Positions 1 through 7,019 of a stretch of 11,605 bases of DNA are shown here, piece after piece. The position numbers were made by a program, and so were the translations under genes. Source of the stretch: Bacillota bacterium (lineage in GTDB: Bacteria; Bacillota; GCA-003054495; Carboxydocellales; JAJZTU01); the NCBI GenBank assembly GCA_021848765.1, contig JAJZTU010000087.1, positions 1-11,605 of the forward strand, written 5' to 3'. The stretch's first letter is position 1; each line of letters begins with the position of its first letter. A model generated the notes under the pieces. That model saw nothing but the letters and a program-made list of their open reading frames with translations, ran no database searches and was not told where the DNA came from.

Positions 1-1
1 G

Positions 2-1489
2 ACGATGGAGGCCCTGAGAAAAAGCACTTCTTGGATTAGCACAACCAGCAGGGGGCAAACCGGCCCTCCGCAGGGACAAACTAAGCCGGTAAGCAAGCCG
101 CCGGTCGTAAATCAATCCGGCGCCAAGCCACCGTCTGCCGGCCAACCGGATAGCAAGCCAACCGGTGACGACCAATCCGGCACCCAGCCGCCGGCCACCG
201 GCCAACCGGATAGCAAGCCGCCGGCAACAAGCCAACCGGATAGCAAGCCGCCGGCCACCGGCCAGTCTGACTCCAATCCGCCGGCTACGAATCAACCACG
301 CACCCAGCCTCCTGCTACTACTCAACCAGACACTAGTTCCGGAAGCCAGGGAGGGACAGGCACACCGGATAATACCGGGCAAAAGCCTGGAGACAGCGCT
401 CCCAGCCCTGCAACAGGTAGCGGAAACCAGGATAGTTCCGCCGGAAAACCGGCGGATGGAAATAATCAGAATAATCCCCCGGTGAGCCGTGGTGATAACG
501 GAGGGCCTGCCGGTATACCGGCAGCAGCTTCAGGTAAAATGGTATTGGGCTTTACTGCCGAAGATTATGTTGGGGATAGGGCTTCCTATAACTCCGTGGT
601 TAACTTCGGACAGCATGTCGATGCTATAGCGACATTTACTTATTTTGTAGATGGCAGTGGCAATTTAAATTCACAAACTCCTGTCCCCCGGGACACTATT
701 AAAACGGCCAAGACCAAAGGTATAAGACCCCTGGCCTTGATTCACAATTTCCAGAACGGTTTCAATAAGGAGATAGCCCGGTCCTTGTTGACCTCGGCTA
801 CAGCCAGACAAAACCTCATAGACCAGCTTCTGGTGGTAATGCCCAGAGAAGGCTATGACGGAATAAACGTAGACATTGAAGGTATTTACCCTGCCGACTC
901 AGATGCTTATATCAATTTACTCAGAGAACTCAAGGCAGCCCTAAAGCCCAAGGGTTACTGGCTGACTGTTTCCATTCCGGCCAAGACCTTCCATAACCCC
1001 AGGGACGGCTGGTCCGGTGGCTATGACTACAAGGCCATTGGCGAACTGGCTGACCACATTCTGATAATGACCTATGACCAGAACTGGATGGGTGGAACTC
1101 CCGGCCCCATAGCTACTCTACCCTGGGTTGAACAAGTAATGAAATATGCTGTTTCCCAAATGCCTGCGGAAAAGGTCCTTATGGGCCTGGCCACCTACGG
1201 CTATGACTGGGGCGGCCCCAGAAACCGGGCCTTAGCTTACCCCAATGCAATGGCCCTGGCTAAGCAATATGGTGCTACAGTCAACTGGCATCAGGAGTAC
1301 CAAGTGCCCTACTTCAAGTACCGAGATGCCCAGGGCAATCAGCATGAAGTATGGTTTGAGGACCAGAACAGTGCCAAGGCCAAGCTGCAGTTAATAAAAA
1401 AATACGGGCTGGCCGGTGTGGGAATCTGGCGTTTGGGCTTTGAGGACAGCCTGTACTGGGATGTTTTGAAAGAGTACCGGGCCAACTAA
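2..1489 (+). CDS. GH18 spore/cell-wall glycoside hydrolase (YaaH/SleL-like), 5' partial
   Basis: Probably an exported enzyme that cleaves N-acetylglucosamine linkages in peptidoglycan, as YaaH/SleL-type GH18 proteins do in spore cortex. Counting from the ATG at 5, residues 15-175 are a low-complexity Pro/Gln/Ser/Thr/Gly linker with repeats such as QPDSKPPAT. The GH18 barrel spans about 178-494. It contains the catalytic signature DGINVDIE (285-292), with E292 as the predicted acid, then the family MTYDQNW segment and a C-terminal GIWRLGFED segment. The catalytic motif is intact, so activity is expected. The frame is open to the left edge, the ATG at 5 has no visible ribosome binding site, and no signal peptide is present. 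The true N-terminus, with a signal and perhaps LysM, SLH or similar binding domains, therefore probably lies upstream. A terminator follows directly, so this ends a transcript. The GH18 assignment is firm; spore rather than vegetative function is inferred. Confidence 0.88.
   Translation, partial: TMEALRKSTSWISTTSRGQTGPPQGQTKPVSKPPVVNQSGAKPPSAGQPDSKPTGDDQSGTQPPATGQPDSKPPATSQPDSKPPATGQSDSNPPATNQPRTQPPATTQPDTSSGSQGGTGTPDNTGQKPGDSAPSPATGSGNQDSSAGKPADGNNQNNPPVSRGDNGGPAGIPAAASGKMVLGFTAEDYVGDRASYNSVVNFGQHVDAIATFTYFVDGSGNLNSQTPVPRDTIKTAKTKGIRPLALIHNFQNGFNKEIARSLLTSATARQNLIDQLLVVMPREGYDGINVDIEGIYPADSDAYINLLRELKAALKPKGYWLTVSIPAKTFHNPRDGWSGGYDYKAIGELADHILIMTYDQNWMGGTPGPIATLPWVEQVMKYAVSQMPAEKVLMGLATYGYDWGGPRNRALAYPNAMALAKQYGATVNWHQEYQVPYFKYRDAQGNQHEVWFEDQNSAKAKLQLIKKYGLAGVGIWRLGFEDSLYWDVLKEYRAN
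141..249 (+). repeat. Short tandem repeats in the proline-rich linker
   Basis: The 19-base unit gccaaccggatagcaagcc occurs exactly at 141-159, 201-219 and 231-249. The offsets of 60 and 30 bases mean a 30-base (10-residue) coding period. More diverged copies extend to about 330. The unit encodes QPDSKP-type linker repeats. Copy number in such an array can vary by slippage or recombination. Confidence 0.8.
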
Positions 1490-1543
1490 ACTTATTATGC
1501 TCCCGGAAAGGGATTATTATTAGTCCATATTCCAAACTCAGGT

Positions 1544-1576
1544 GGTACTATCCTAAAAGGATGGTGCCATTTTTTT
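1544..1576 (+). terminator. Rho-independent terminator after the GH18 gene
   Basis: The arms ggtactatcc (1544-1553) and ggatggtgcc (1559-1568) form a 10-bp stem with two G-T pairs around the loop taaaa. Seven T residues follow at 1570-1576. It lies 55 bases past the GH18 stop and separates that gene from the DUF1786 gene. Confidence 0.85.
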
Positions 1577-1650
1577 GATGTGTCTGTTTTGATAAGTTCA
1601 AGTCAATTTGATAAGATAAAGTCAATTCCAGAAAGTGAGAAGGGGTGGAA

Positions 1651-2691
1651 ATGATGAGTGACGGAAAGATACTCGCCATCGACATAGGGGGAGGCACTCA
1701 GGACATCCTGCTTTATGACCCGGACAAGCCTTTGGAAAACTGCTATAAACTGGTGCTGCCTTCTCCGACGGTGATGATTGCCCGGCAGGTCCGGGAGGTT
1801 ACTGCCCGTAGACGGCCAATTTACTTTACGGGTTATCTGATGGGAGGAGGCGCCTGCACCAGGGCAGTAAAGGAACATCTTGGGGCAGGCTTGGGGGTTT
1901 ATGCCGCAGTTGAGGCGGCCAAAACCTTTAGTGATGACCTGGAAAAGGTCAAAAAAATGGGTATTGTCATTGGGGAAGGGACCCCGGAGGGTGCAGTGCA
2001 AGTCAGAACGGGTGATGTGTGCAGGGAGGAACTGGAGCGGGCTTTAGCATTGTTCAGGGTGGAATTCCCCCGGCGGTGGGCTGTGGCTGTTCAGGATCAC
2101 GGGGAAGCCCCGGGGAAAAGTAACAGGCTGTTCCGTTTTGAGCATTGGCAAACCTTTATCGACCAGGGTGGAAAACTGGAGAACCTGGCCTATACCCAGG
2201 TCCCCGCTTATCTTACCAGGATGCATGCTGTACAGGCCCAAATACCGGGTGCTTTACTCATGGACACCGGTCCGGCAGCCGTCTGGGGTTCCCTTGAGGA
2301 CCCGGCCGTAGAGGCCCGGCGGGACAGGGGTGTAATTGTTGTCAATGCAGGTAACCAGCACACCTTTGGTGTGCTGCTGCAGGGGGAACGGATCTGGGGC
2401 CTGTTTGAACATCATACAAGGATGCTGCAGGGGGACGGGATTGCCGGTTACGTGGAACTACTGCGCCAGGGAAGGTTAACCCATGAGCAAGTTTTCAGTA
2501 CCGGAGGTCACGGGTGTTACATTCATGCGGAATATCAGCAATTTTCGCCAGATACCATGGTGGTATTAGTGGGCCCCCAGCGCAACAAGGTAGTACACCC
2601 GGGATGGCATCAGGCAGCCCCGGGCGGTGATATGATGCTAACCGGCTGTTTCGGGCTGGTAAAGGCTGCAAGCCAAATTTGGTCCAGCTAA
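1651..2691 (+). CDS. DUF1786 family protein (ASKHA-like fold)
   Basis: A member of the DUF1786 family, found in anaerobic bacteria and archaea and sometimes labelled as pyruvate-formate-lyase-activating-enzyme-like without biochemical support. The N-terminus KILAIDIGGGTQDILLYD resembles the first phosphate-binding loop of the actin/Hsp70/sugar-kinase (ASKHA) superfamily. A second glycine-rich stretch, GALLMDTGPAAVWGS, lies near residue 205. Near the C-terminus are GGHGCYIH and GGDMMLTGCFGL. No radical-SAM CxxxCxxC motif is present, so an activase role is unlikely from sequence. Start choice: purines agaagggg at 1638-1645 sit 5 bases before the ATG at 1651 and 8 before the ATG at 1654, so either could be used; a GTG at 1645 is less likely. 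About 346 residues appear full length. The real substrate and role are unknown. Confidence 0.8.
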   Translation: MMSDGKILAIDIGGGTQDILLYDPDKPLENCYKLVLPSPTVMIARQVREVTARRRPIYFTGYLMGGGACTRAVKEHLGAGLGVYAAVEAAKTFSDDLEKVKKMGIVIGEGTPEGAVQVRTGDVCREELERALALFRVEFPRRWAVAVQDHGEAPGKSNRLFRFEHWQTFIDQGGKLENLAYTQVPAYLTRMHAVQAQIPGALLMDTGPAAVWGSLEDPAVEARRDRGVIVVNAGNQHTFGVLLQGERIWGLFEHHTRMLQGDGIAGYVELLRQGRLTHEQVFSTGGHGCYIHAEYQQFSPDTMVVLVGPQRNKVVHPGWHQAAPGGDMMLTGCFGLVKAASQIWSS

Positions 2692-2825
2692 GCCGGCTAA
2701 TAAATTTTAAGTAAAAGTTCAGAATTGTAGCAACAAATAAGCTCTTGCACGCAGGATTTTGTAAATATAGGGAGAATAAAAGAATATGGGCATTTTTTAA
2801 TTACTTTCCGGAGGGGGATACAGGT

Positions 2826-4079
2826 TTGAAAAGGAAAGTGGAGAAAATTCGCCATATTCTTTTACAAGGCTTATCTGGAATGTTAATTGGGTCGATTATT
2901 CCGGTTTTCGTAACCTTATCCTATATGGGAAATACAGGTCTGGCTCCCAACTGGGCCAATTGGTGGGAGGTTCATGTGCACAATGGGACTTTGCTGTTAG
3001 TGGACGTGGTCCCTGTGTTGTTTGGAATCATGCTGGCCAAAATTTCCGCAGATCGACAGGAGCTTAAGGAAAGGCGGCAGGAATATGTACAGGTCAAGAC
3101 CGAACTGGATGAACAGCTCAGCCGGTGGAAAATGATTTTTGACCATACCCCTGTTGGTTATGCTGTTTTGGACCGGGAGTTGAACCTTGTTTTTGCTAAC
3201 CGGATTTGTGGGGTATTGGCAGGCGCTCCTGTAGAGGAACTGATAGGTAAGAAATGCTATGATTGTTTTGGCAGTGGGGAGCTCTGTGACGGGTGCCCGG
3301 TGGTAAAAGCTTTTGTATCAATGGAAAGCCAAACCGGCTCTAAGAAAGAGGTCAACCGCCAGGGAGAGGAAAATATTCTCGAACAGATAGCGGTGCCAAT
3401 TATCAAGCACGGCCAGGTAGAACAGGTAATTGAGATTATGGTTAATGTTACCGAACAAGCACACTCCCTGCAAAACAGGCATGAGGAGTTGATTGCTACC
3501 ATCGATACCATGGTAGGCATTATTGAGCTTAAGGATGGCTATACCGGAGGACATTCCCAAAGAGTACGGCGTTGGGCGGTTAGGATTGCCCGCAGCTTAG
3601 GACTGCCGGAGCAAGAGATAATTGATATTGATATTGCGGCCTGCCTCCATGATATCGGGAAAATTGGCATTGCCGGACTTATCCTGAACAAGCCTGGTGA
3701 CTTGACCATGACCGAGTATGAGATGGTCAAAAAACACCCTGTTGTGGGTTCCGATACTTTGGCCGGTATTCCACGCCTGGAGAATGTGAGTAAGATCATC
3801 AGACATCACCATGAGGCATTTGGCGGTTCCGGTTATCCTGATGGTTTGTCAGGGTCGGAAATCCCCGTAGGTTCCCGGGTTATCTGTGTAGCAGATGCCT
3901 ATGATGCCATGACATCCGACCGGGTATACCGTAAGGCTATTGCCAAAGACCATGCCTTAGCGGAAATAAAGCTGGGCGCGGGTAAGCAATTTGATCCCAG
4001 GGTTGTGGAGGCTTTTCTGGAGGTAGTAAGCGAACATAAGGTTATCCAGTTCCCTCTTGCCAGGGAGAAGCTTTCTTAA
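2826..4079 (+). CDS. Membrane-anchored PAS / HD-GYP protein, predicted c-di-GMP phosphodiesterase
   Basis: Predicted to hydrolyse cyclic di-GMP at the membrane under control of a PAS sensor. Order: hydrophobic segments at about residues 11-35 and 54-73, a short charged helix rich in Glu, Arg and Gln, a PAS domain at about 100-210, then HD-GYP from about 225 to 410. HD-GYP residues are intact: H275-D276 in HDIGKIGI, H327-H329 with E330 in RHHHEAFGG, and G336-Y337-P338. The PAS domain carries C144xxC147 and C154xxC157 (CYDCF...CDGCP), a pattern seen in a PAS subgroup that suggests metal or redox sensing. I chose the TTG at 2826 because ggaggggg (2810-2817) sits 8 bases ahead. A longer reading from the TTG at 2745 has no matching ribosome binding site. 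It appears to be a separate unit, 134 bases after the DUF1786 gene. Enzymatic activity is inferred from motifs. Confidence 0.88.
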   Translation: MKRKVEKIRHILLQGLSGMLIGSIIPVFVTLSYMGNTGLAPNWANWWEVHVHNGTLLLVDVVPVLFGIMLAKISADRQELKERRQEYVQVKTELDEQLSRWKMIFDHTPVGYAVLDRELNLVFANRICGVLAGAPVEELIGKKCYDCFGSGELCDGCPVVKAFVSMESQTGSKKEVNRQGEENILEQIAVPIIKHGQVEQVIEIMVNVTEQAHSLQNRHEELIATIDTMVGIIELKDGYTGGHSQRVRRWAVRIARSLGLPEQEIIDIDIAACLHDIGKIGIAGLILNKPGDLTMTEYEMVKKHPVVGSDTLAGIPRLENVSKIIRHHHEAFGGSGYPDGLSGSEIPVGSRVICVADAYDAMTSDRVYRKAIAKDHALAEIKLGAGKQFDPRVVEAFLEVVSEHKVIQFPLAREKLS

Positions 4080-4145
4080 CTGACATGAAATTCCTGCTCC
4101 CGGAATAGACTGATTTTGAAGTACTGCAACCGGGAGGGGATTGTC

Positions 4146-4925
4146 ATTAGGTACATTATTTGGCGTTGGAACAAGGGGAAGTTTTTGTGGATAGTTGCCT
4201 TGATTATGCTGGTAGGGTCTGTTTTTGCACTGCTTGGCCATGAGCGGGATCTGCCGGCGGCAAACAGGCCTGTGAAGCTACACCCAATTTACGGGGTGGA
4301 TACCCAGGAGAAGAAAGTTGCCCTATCTTTTGACGCAGCATGGGGAGCGGAGCATACTCCGGAAATATTACGCATCCTGGAAAAACATAAAGTTAAGACT
4401 ACCTTTTTTTTAGTGGGTTTTTGGGTGGATAAATATCCTGAGATGGTTAAACGGATTGCAGCAGAGGGGCATGAAATTGGCAATCATTCCACCACCCACC
4501 CGCATTTTCCTCAGCTTTCTGATGAGCAGATACGCCAAGAACTGCGGACTACTAATGAAAAAATCATGAGCCTGACCGGGAAAAAAGCGGTACTCTTCCG
4601 GCCTCCCTTTGGGGAATATGACAACCGGGTGATTACTGTTTCCGAACAAGAGGGTTTGAAAGTAATCAAGTGGAGTGTAGATTCCCTGGATTGGCAAGAG
4701 CACTTGACAAAAGCAGACATTGTCGGCAGGGTAACCAGTCAGGTAACCCCCGGGGCAATCGTGTTGTTTCATAATAACGGCCAGTATACAGCCCAGGCGC
4801 TGGAGGAAATTCTAACCGGGTTGCAGCGGCAGGGATATGCCATAGTTCCTATTTCCCAGGTCATTTATCAGGATAATTACTATATTGACTCCAATACCGG
4901 AATCCAGAAGAAAAAGAACCGCTAA
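4146..4925 (+). CDS. NodB-family polysaccharide deacetylase (PdaB-like), membrane anchored
   Basis: Predicted to deacetylate peptidoglycan or a related amino-sugar polymer outside the membrane. The N-terminus is basic (RYIIWRWNKGK) and followed by one hydrophobic anchor (about residues 14-31), like B. subtilis PdaB, a sporulation deacetylase. NodB motifs: SFDAAWG with D63 (the usual second Asp of TFDD is replaced by Ala, as PdaB also lacks it), H114-STT-H118, R152-PPFGEYD, WSVDSLDW and GAIVLFHNN. Both metal-binding histidines are kept, so catalysis is plausible. The start is unusual: gggagggg (4132-4139) is the only good ribosome binding site, and the first in-frame codon at proper distance that keeps the PdaB-like N-terminus is ATT at 4146. 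The alternatives are TTG at 4116, which places the ribosome binding site inside the gene, or ATG at 4206, which cuts the anchor. Its position near a spore-type GH18 gene supports a wall-remodelling role. Confidence 0.85.
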   Translation: MRYIIWRWNKGKFLWIVALIMLVGSVFALLGHERDLPAANRPVKLHPIYGVDTQEKKVALSFDAAWGAEHTPEILRILEKHKVKTTFFLVGFWVDKYPEMVKRIAAEGHEIGNHSTTHPHFPQLSDEQIRQELRTTNEKIMSLTGKKAVLFRPPFGEYDNRVITVSEQEGLKVIKWSVDSLDWQEHLTKADIVGRVTSQVTPGAIVLFHNNGQYTAQALEEILTGLQRQGYAIVPISQVIYQDNYYIDSNTGIQKKKNR

Positions 4926-4957
4926 GTTGACTATAATTTTCCCGAATAGCAGGAATT

Positions 4958-5023
4958 TTAACACCTGTGAAGAAAAATGGTTTTATGTGGTTTATTGCCA
5001 GAAGATTGTTACCACAGGGTTAA
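4958..5023 (+). repeat. Imperfect inverted repeat upstream of the 137-aa gene
   Basis: The arms ttaacacctgtg (4958-4969) and cacagggttaa (5013-5023) are complementary apart from one missing base and flank 43 A/T-rich bases. They lie in the 125-base gap between the deacetylase and the next gene. This could be a regulator site or an RNA stem. No T-run follows closely enough to call a terminator with confidence. Confidence 0.35.
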
Positions 5024-5050
5024 AAAACTGTAAAAGCGGGGGATACAGTA

Positions 5051-5464
5051 ATGAATAGACCTTGGAAAGAGTATTGTATAGGAGAATCAAAAGACCCTCA
5101 AGTGAAAAATCGCTTAGTCCGGCTGAAAATTTTCAAACCGGAATTTGAAAAGCCTAAGTTGGACGAGTGGCGATTTTTTGTACTTTCAGCGAGTGAACTG
5201 GCAGACCTTCGCAAGGGAGAATTGGACTTAAACACGGAAGGCTGGGCTTTCCTGATTCATTGTGGTATTAAGACCTCTTTTTATTATGATATGGATTCCA
5301 AGAATACCTTTTTTGATGGTATTTTAAGGTACCGGAGTTTTCATGTAGCTGAACAAAAGGCTATGACGTTATTAAAGAAAAAATTCTCCCAGGATAACTT
5401 TCGTTATCCAACTTTGGAGGACAGACAACGGGTTGTGGCTGAGCGGTTAAAGCGGTATAAATAA
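5051..5464 (+). CDS. Hypothetical protein, 137 aa
   Basis: I do not recognise this family. The ATG at 5051 is preceded by gcggggga (5036-5043) at 7 bases, a good ribosome binding site, and codon use matches the neighbours, so it is very likely expressed. The product is soluble and charged, with no membrane segment, signal peptide or Cys cluster. It has a Lys/Arg/Glu-rich N-terminal half (KNRLVRLKIFKPEF), a central aromatic stretch (GWAFLIHCG, SFYYDMDSKNTFFDG) and a basic C-terminus ending in ERLKRYK. It lies 53 bases before the PAS histidine kinase on the same strand and could share a transcript with it, but nothing in the sequence assigns a function. Confidence 0.7.
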   Translation: MNRPWKEYCIGESKDPQVKNRLVRLKIFKPEFEKPKLDEWRFFVLSASELADLRKGELDLNTEGWAFLIHCGIKTSFYYDMDSKNTFFDGILRYRSFHVAEQKAMTLLKKKFSQDNFRYPTLEDRQRVVAERLKRYK

Positions 5465-5517
5465 TAACAGATAGCGGGGAATCATTAGGTGAGGTTAGCG
5501 AAGGCGAGGTAAATTAG

Positions 5518-6600
5518 ATGTCATTTCGGGATGTCAGCATGGAAACCCAGGTGGAACTATGGAAATCTCATTCTTTGTGTTTACTGGAAGCTATTGGTCA
5601 AGTTGTGGTTGTCATTGACACAGAAGGGCGAATTACTGCCTTCAACAGTTTTGCGGAGGAAATGTTCGGACTTAGCAGAGAGGATGTCCTAAACCAGCCA
5701 TTTTCAAAAGTTTTTGAACATGTAACCAAAGCCTACCATTATCCCATAAATACCATAGTGAAAGGTGAGGAATTAAACAAGAAAGAAGTTAACTATTGCC
5801 CATTTTTACGCAAGGAAGGCTTTTTTTTGCATGATACGGCTTTGATACGCAACCAAATGGGTGATATTATTGGGGCCATGTGGTTATACCAGGATATCAC
5901 TGAGCAAAGAAAGTACGAGCGGGAGGTGGCTAAAGCCGAGTTATTGGCGGCGGTCAGCGAACTGGCTGCAGGGACCGCTCATGAAATCCGCAATCCCCTT
6001 ACCACGGTACGAGGTTTTATTCAACTTCTGGCCTCAAAACATGCAAACGAAAAAGACTATTATGAGCTTATGTTAAAGGAATTAGACAGGGCTAATAAGA
6101 TTATCGGAGACTTTCTCGCCTTGGCCAAGCCAAGGGCTAACGAGATGGGGCTTTGTTCGATTAACCACCTAATTGAGGATATTCTGCTTTTGGTAGAGAG
6201 TCAGGCCAATCTACACGATATTGGGGTTGTCAAGGATTTGTCGGGAGACATCCCTTTAATCTGTCTCCAGCCTGATCAGATTAAGCAGGTATTTTTGAAT
6301 TTAATTCGGAACAGTGTTCAGGCCATGCCCGACAGGGGTCTTCTGTATATAAGCACTAAGCTCAGTGACCAAGGGGATTTTGTCCTTATGGAGATTAAAG
6401 ATACCGGTGTGGGCATCCCGGCGGACCGTATGGCTAAATTGTTCGTGCCCTTTTTTAGTACTAAGACTGACGGTTCAGGGTTAGGCCTCACTATTTCCTA
6501 CCGGATTGTGAAAAACCACGGTGGGGATATACAAGTAGAATCTGAGGAAGGTAAGGGGACTGTTTTCAGAGTATCCTTTCCCGTGTCTGCAGGGGCATAG
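5518..6600 (+). CDS. Cytosolic PAS sensor histidine kinase (sporulation-kinase type)
   Basis: A sensor kinase that should autophosphorylate on His and pass the phosphate to a response regulator. No response-regulator gene is adjacent. Orphan PAS kinases of this build in spore formers commonly feed Spo0F/Spo0A; that partner is inferred here. Domains: PAS at about residues 20-135 (VVVIDTEGRITAFNSFAEEMFG), HisKA with H155 in AHEIRNPLTTVRGF, and HATPase with the N box around N265 (NLIRNSVQAMP), G1 box DTGVGIP (295-301), F box FVPFFSTK and G2 box GSGLGL (319-324). All phosphotransfer and ATP-binding motifs are intact. There is no transmembrane segment, so it senses an internal signal. The ATG at 5518 has gaggt 7 bases upstream. 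A stronger purine tract at 5487-5495 is too far away to serve this start. Confidence 0.9.
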   Translation: MSFRDVSMETQVELWKSHSLCLLEAIGQVVVVIDTEGRITAFNSFAEEMFGLSREDVLNQPFSKVFEHVTKAYHYPINTIVKGEELNKKEVNYCPFLRKEGFFLHDTALIRNQMGDIIGAMWLYQDITEQRKYEREVAKAELLAAVSELAAGTAHEIRNPLTTVRGFIQLLASKHANEKDYYELMLKELDRANKIIGDFLALAKPRANEMGLCSINHLIEDILLLVESQANLHDIGVVKDLSGDIPLICLQPDQIKQVFLNLIRNSVQAMPDRGLLYISTKLSDQGDFVLMEIKDTGVGIPADRMAKLFVPFFSTKTDGSGLGLTISYRIVKNHGGDIQVESEEGKGTVFRVSFPVSAGA

Positions 6601-6610
6601 GCGGGTATTC

Positions 6611-6642
6611 GCCGGAAAAGTCTTCGACTTGACTTATCCGGC
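6611..6642 (+). repeat. Hairpin between the kinase stop and the tRNA promoter
   Basis: The arms gccggaaaagtc (6611-6622) and gacttatccggc (6631-6642) pair over 12 bp with one A-A mismatch and an 8-base loop. No T-run follows, so it is not a classic terminator. The right arm overlaps the -35 box (6629-6634) of the tRNA promoter, so it could also be an operator or affect read-through from the kinase gene. Confidence 0.5.
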
Positions 6643-6657
6643 CACTCTTGGTATGAT
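6629..6657 (+). promoter_or_regulatory. Sigma-A type promoter of the tRNA locus
   Basis: The -35 box ttgact (6629-6634) and the -10 box tatgat (6652-6657) are 17 bases apart, near the consensus. Transcription would begin around 6664, about 10 bases before the tRNA-Thr fragment at 6674, as expected for a tRNA promoter. The complete tRNA at 6806 has no equally good promoter of its own and may depend on this one. Confidence 0.75.
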
Positions 6658-6673
6658 GCTTAGGAATGGTTAA

Positions 6674-6721
6674 GCCGATGTAGCTCAGCTGGTAGAGCAA
6701 TGCACTCGTAATGCGCAGGTC
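6674..6721 (+). pseudogene. Truncated tRNA-Thr(CGU), 5' 48 nt only
   Basis: The sequence folds as the first two-thirds of a tRNA. It has an acceptor strand gccgatg (6674-6680), a D arm gctc/gagc (6683-6698), and an anticodon stem atgca/tgcgc around the loop ctcgtaa (anticodon CGT, threonine). The variable loop aggtc is at 6717-6721. The T arm, the acceptor 3' strand and CCA are absent, since unrelated sequence follows. The anticodon stem also has one A-C mismatch, which suggests decay. It cannot make a functional tRNA. The strong promoter just upstream suggests this was the original gene at the locus. Confidence 0.75.
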
Positions 6722-6805
6722 TGTGCTTGTTGATAAGGTAGGATGAATTAAAAAACAGTTTTGTAAATATAAAAGCGAGGGCGGAAGTCCCGTCCTCACA
6801 TATAT

Positions 6806-6880
6806 GCTGGTGTGGCGCAGTGGTAGCGCAATTGATTCGTAATCAATAGGCCAGGGGTTCAAATCCCCTCACCAGCTCCA
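6806..6880 (+). tRNA. tRNA-Thr(CGU)
   Basis: A complete 75-nt cloverleaf. The acceptor gctggtg pairs perfectly with caccagc. The D arm is gcgc/gcgc with loop agtggta, the anticodon stem attga/tcaat closes loop ttcgtaa (anticodon CGT, reading ACG), and the T arm is agggg/cccct with loop ttcaaat. It is followed by discriminator T and an encoded CCA. It differs through most of its length from the truncated threonine tRNA 84 bases upstream, so it is not a simple duplicate. It is the last element before the accessory region, and its 3' half is a likely integration site. Confidence 0.95.
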
Positions 6881-6890
6881 GCGCAAAAAC

Positions 6891-6919
6891 CGTGTAGTTT
6901 CAATGGCTACACGTTTTTT
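6891..6919 (+). terminator. Rho-independent terminator after tRNA-Thr
   Basis: The arms cgtgtag (6891-6897) and ctacacg (6907-6913) form a perfect 7-bp stem with a 9-base loop, followed by six T residues (6914-6919). It ends the tRNA transcript 11 bases after CCA. Confidence 0.85.
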
Positions 6920-6958
6920 ATTACCCTTTTGCTTATCCATTAATTAGGAAAGATTATC

Positions 6959-6987
6959 TTGTATTGTTCGCTTGAGAGATGTATGAT
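6959..6987 (+). promoter_or_regulatory. Promoter of the accessory operon
   Basis: The -35 box ttgtat (6959-6964) and the -10 box tatgat (6982-6987) are separated by 17 bases. The small HTH gene starts 32 bases downstream with its own ribosome binding site taggag (7006-7011). This is the only reasonable promoter I see for the downstream genes. Confidence 0.6.
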
Positions 6988-7000
6988 AATGTTGACATAC
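6981..7000 (+). promoter_or_regulatory. Imperfect palindrome over the -10 box, candidate operator
   Basis: The outer arms gtatg (6981-6985) and catac (6996-7000) are perfectly complementary, and 14 of 20 positions are symmetric overall. The site covers the -10 hexamer and the expected transcription start of the HTH gene. It could be the binding site for autoregulation by the small HTH protein. This is inferred from position and symmetry only. Confidence 0.4.
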
Positions 7001-7019
7001 TTCGATAGGAGTTTTTATC

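Noticed and set aside
165..485. Overlapping plus-strand open frame of 106 codons rich in Arg/Pro/Leu
   Set aside because: It is a shadow of the proline-rich repeat region of the GH18 gene, with no ribosome binding site and no family features.
2757..2769. The 13-base string ttttgtaaatata recurs at 6759-6771
   Set aside because: A/T-rich and in unrelated contexts; chance is the simplest explanation.
6777..6797. 8-bp hairpin gagggcgg/ccgtcctc between the two tRNA sequences
   Set aside because: There is no T-run and no known motif. It may be incidental or a processing structure, so it was not called a terminator.
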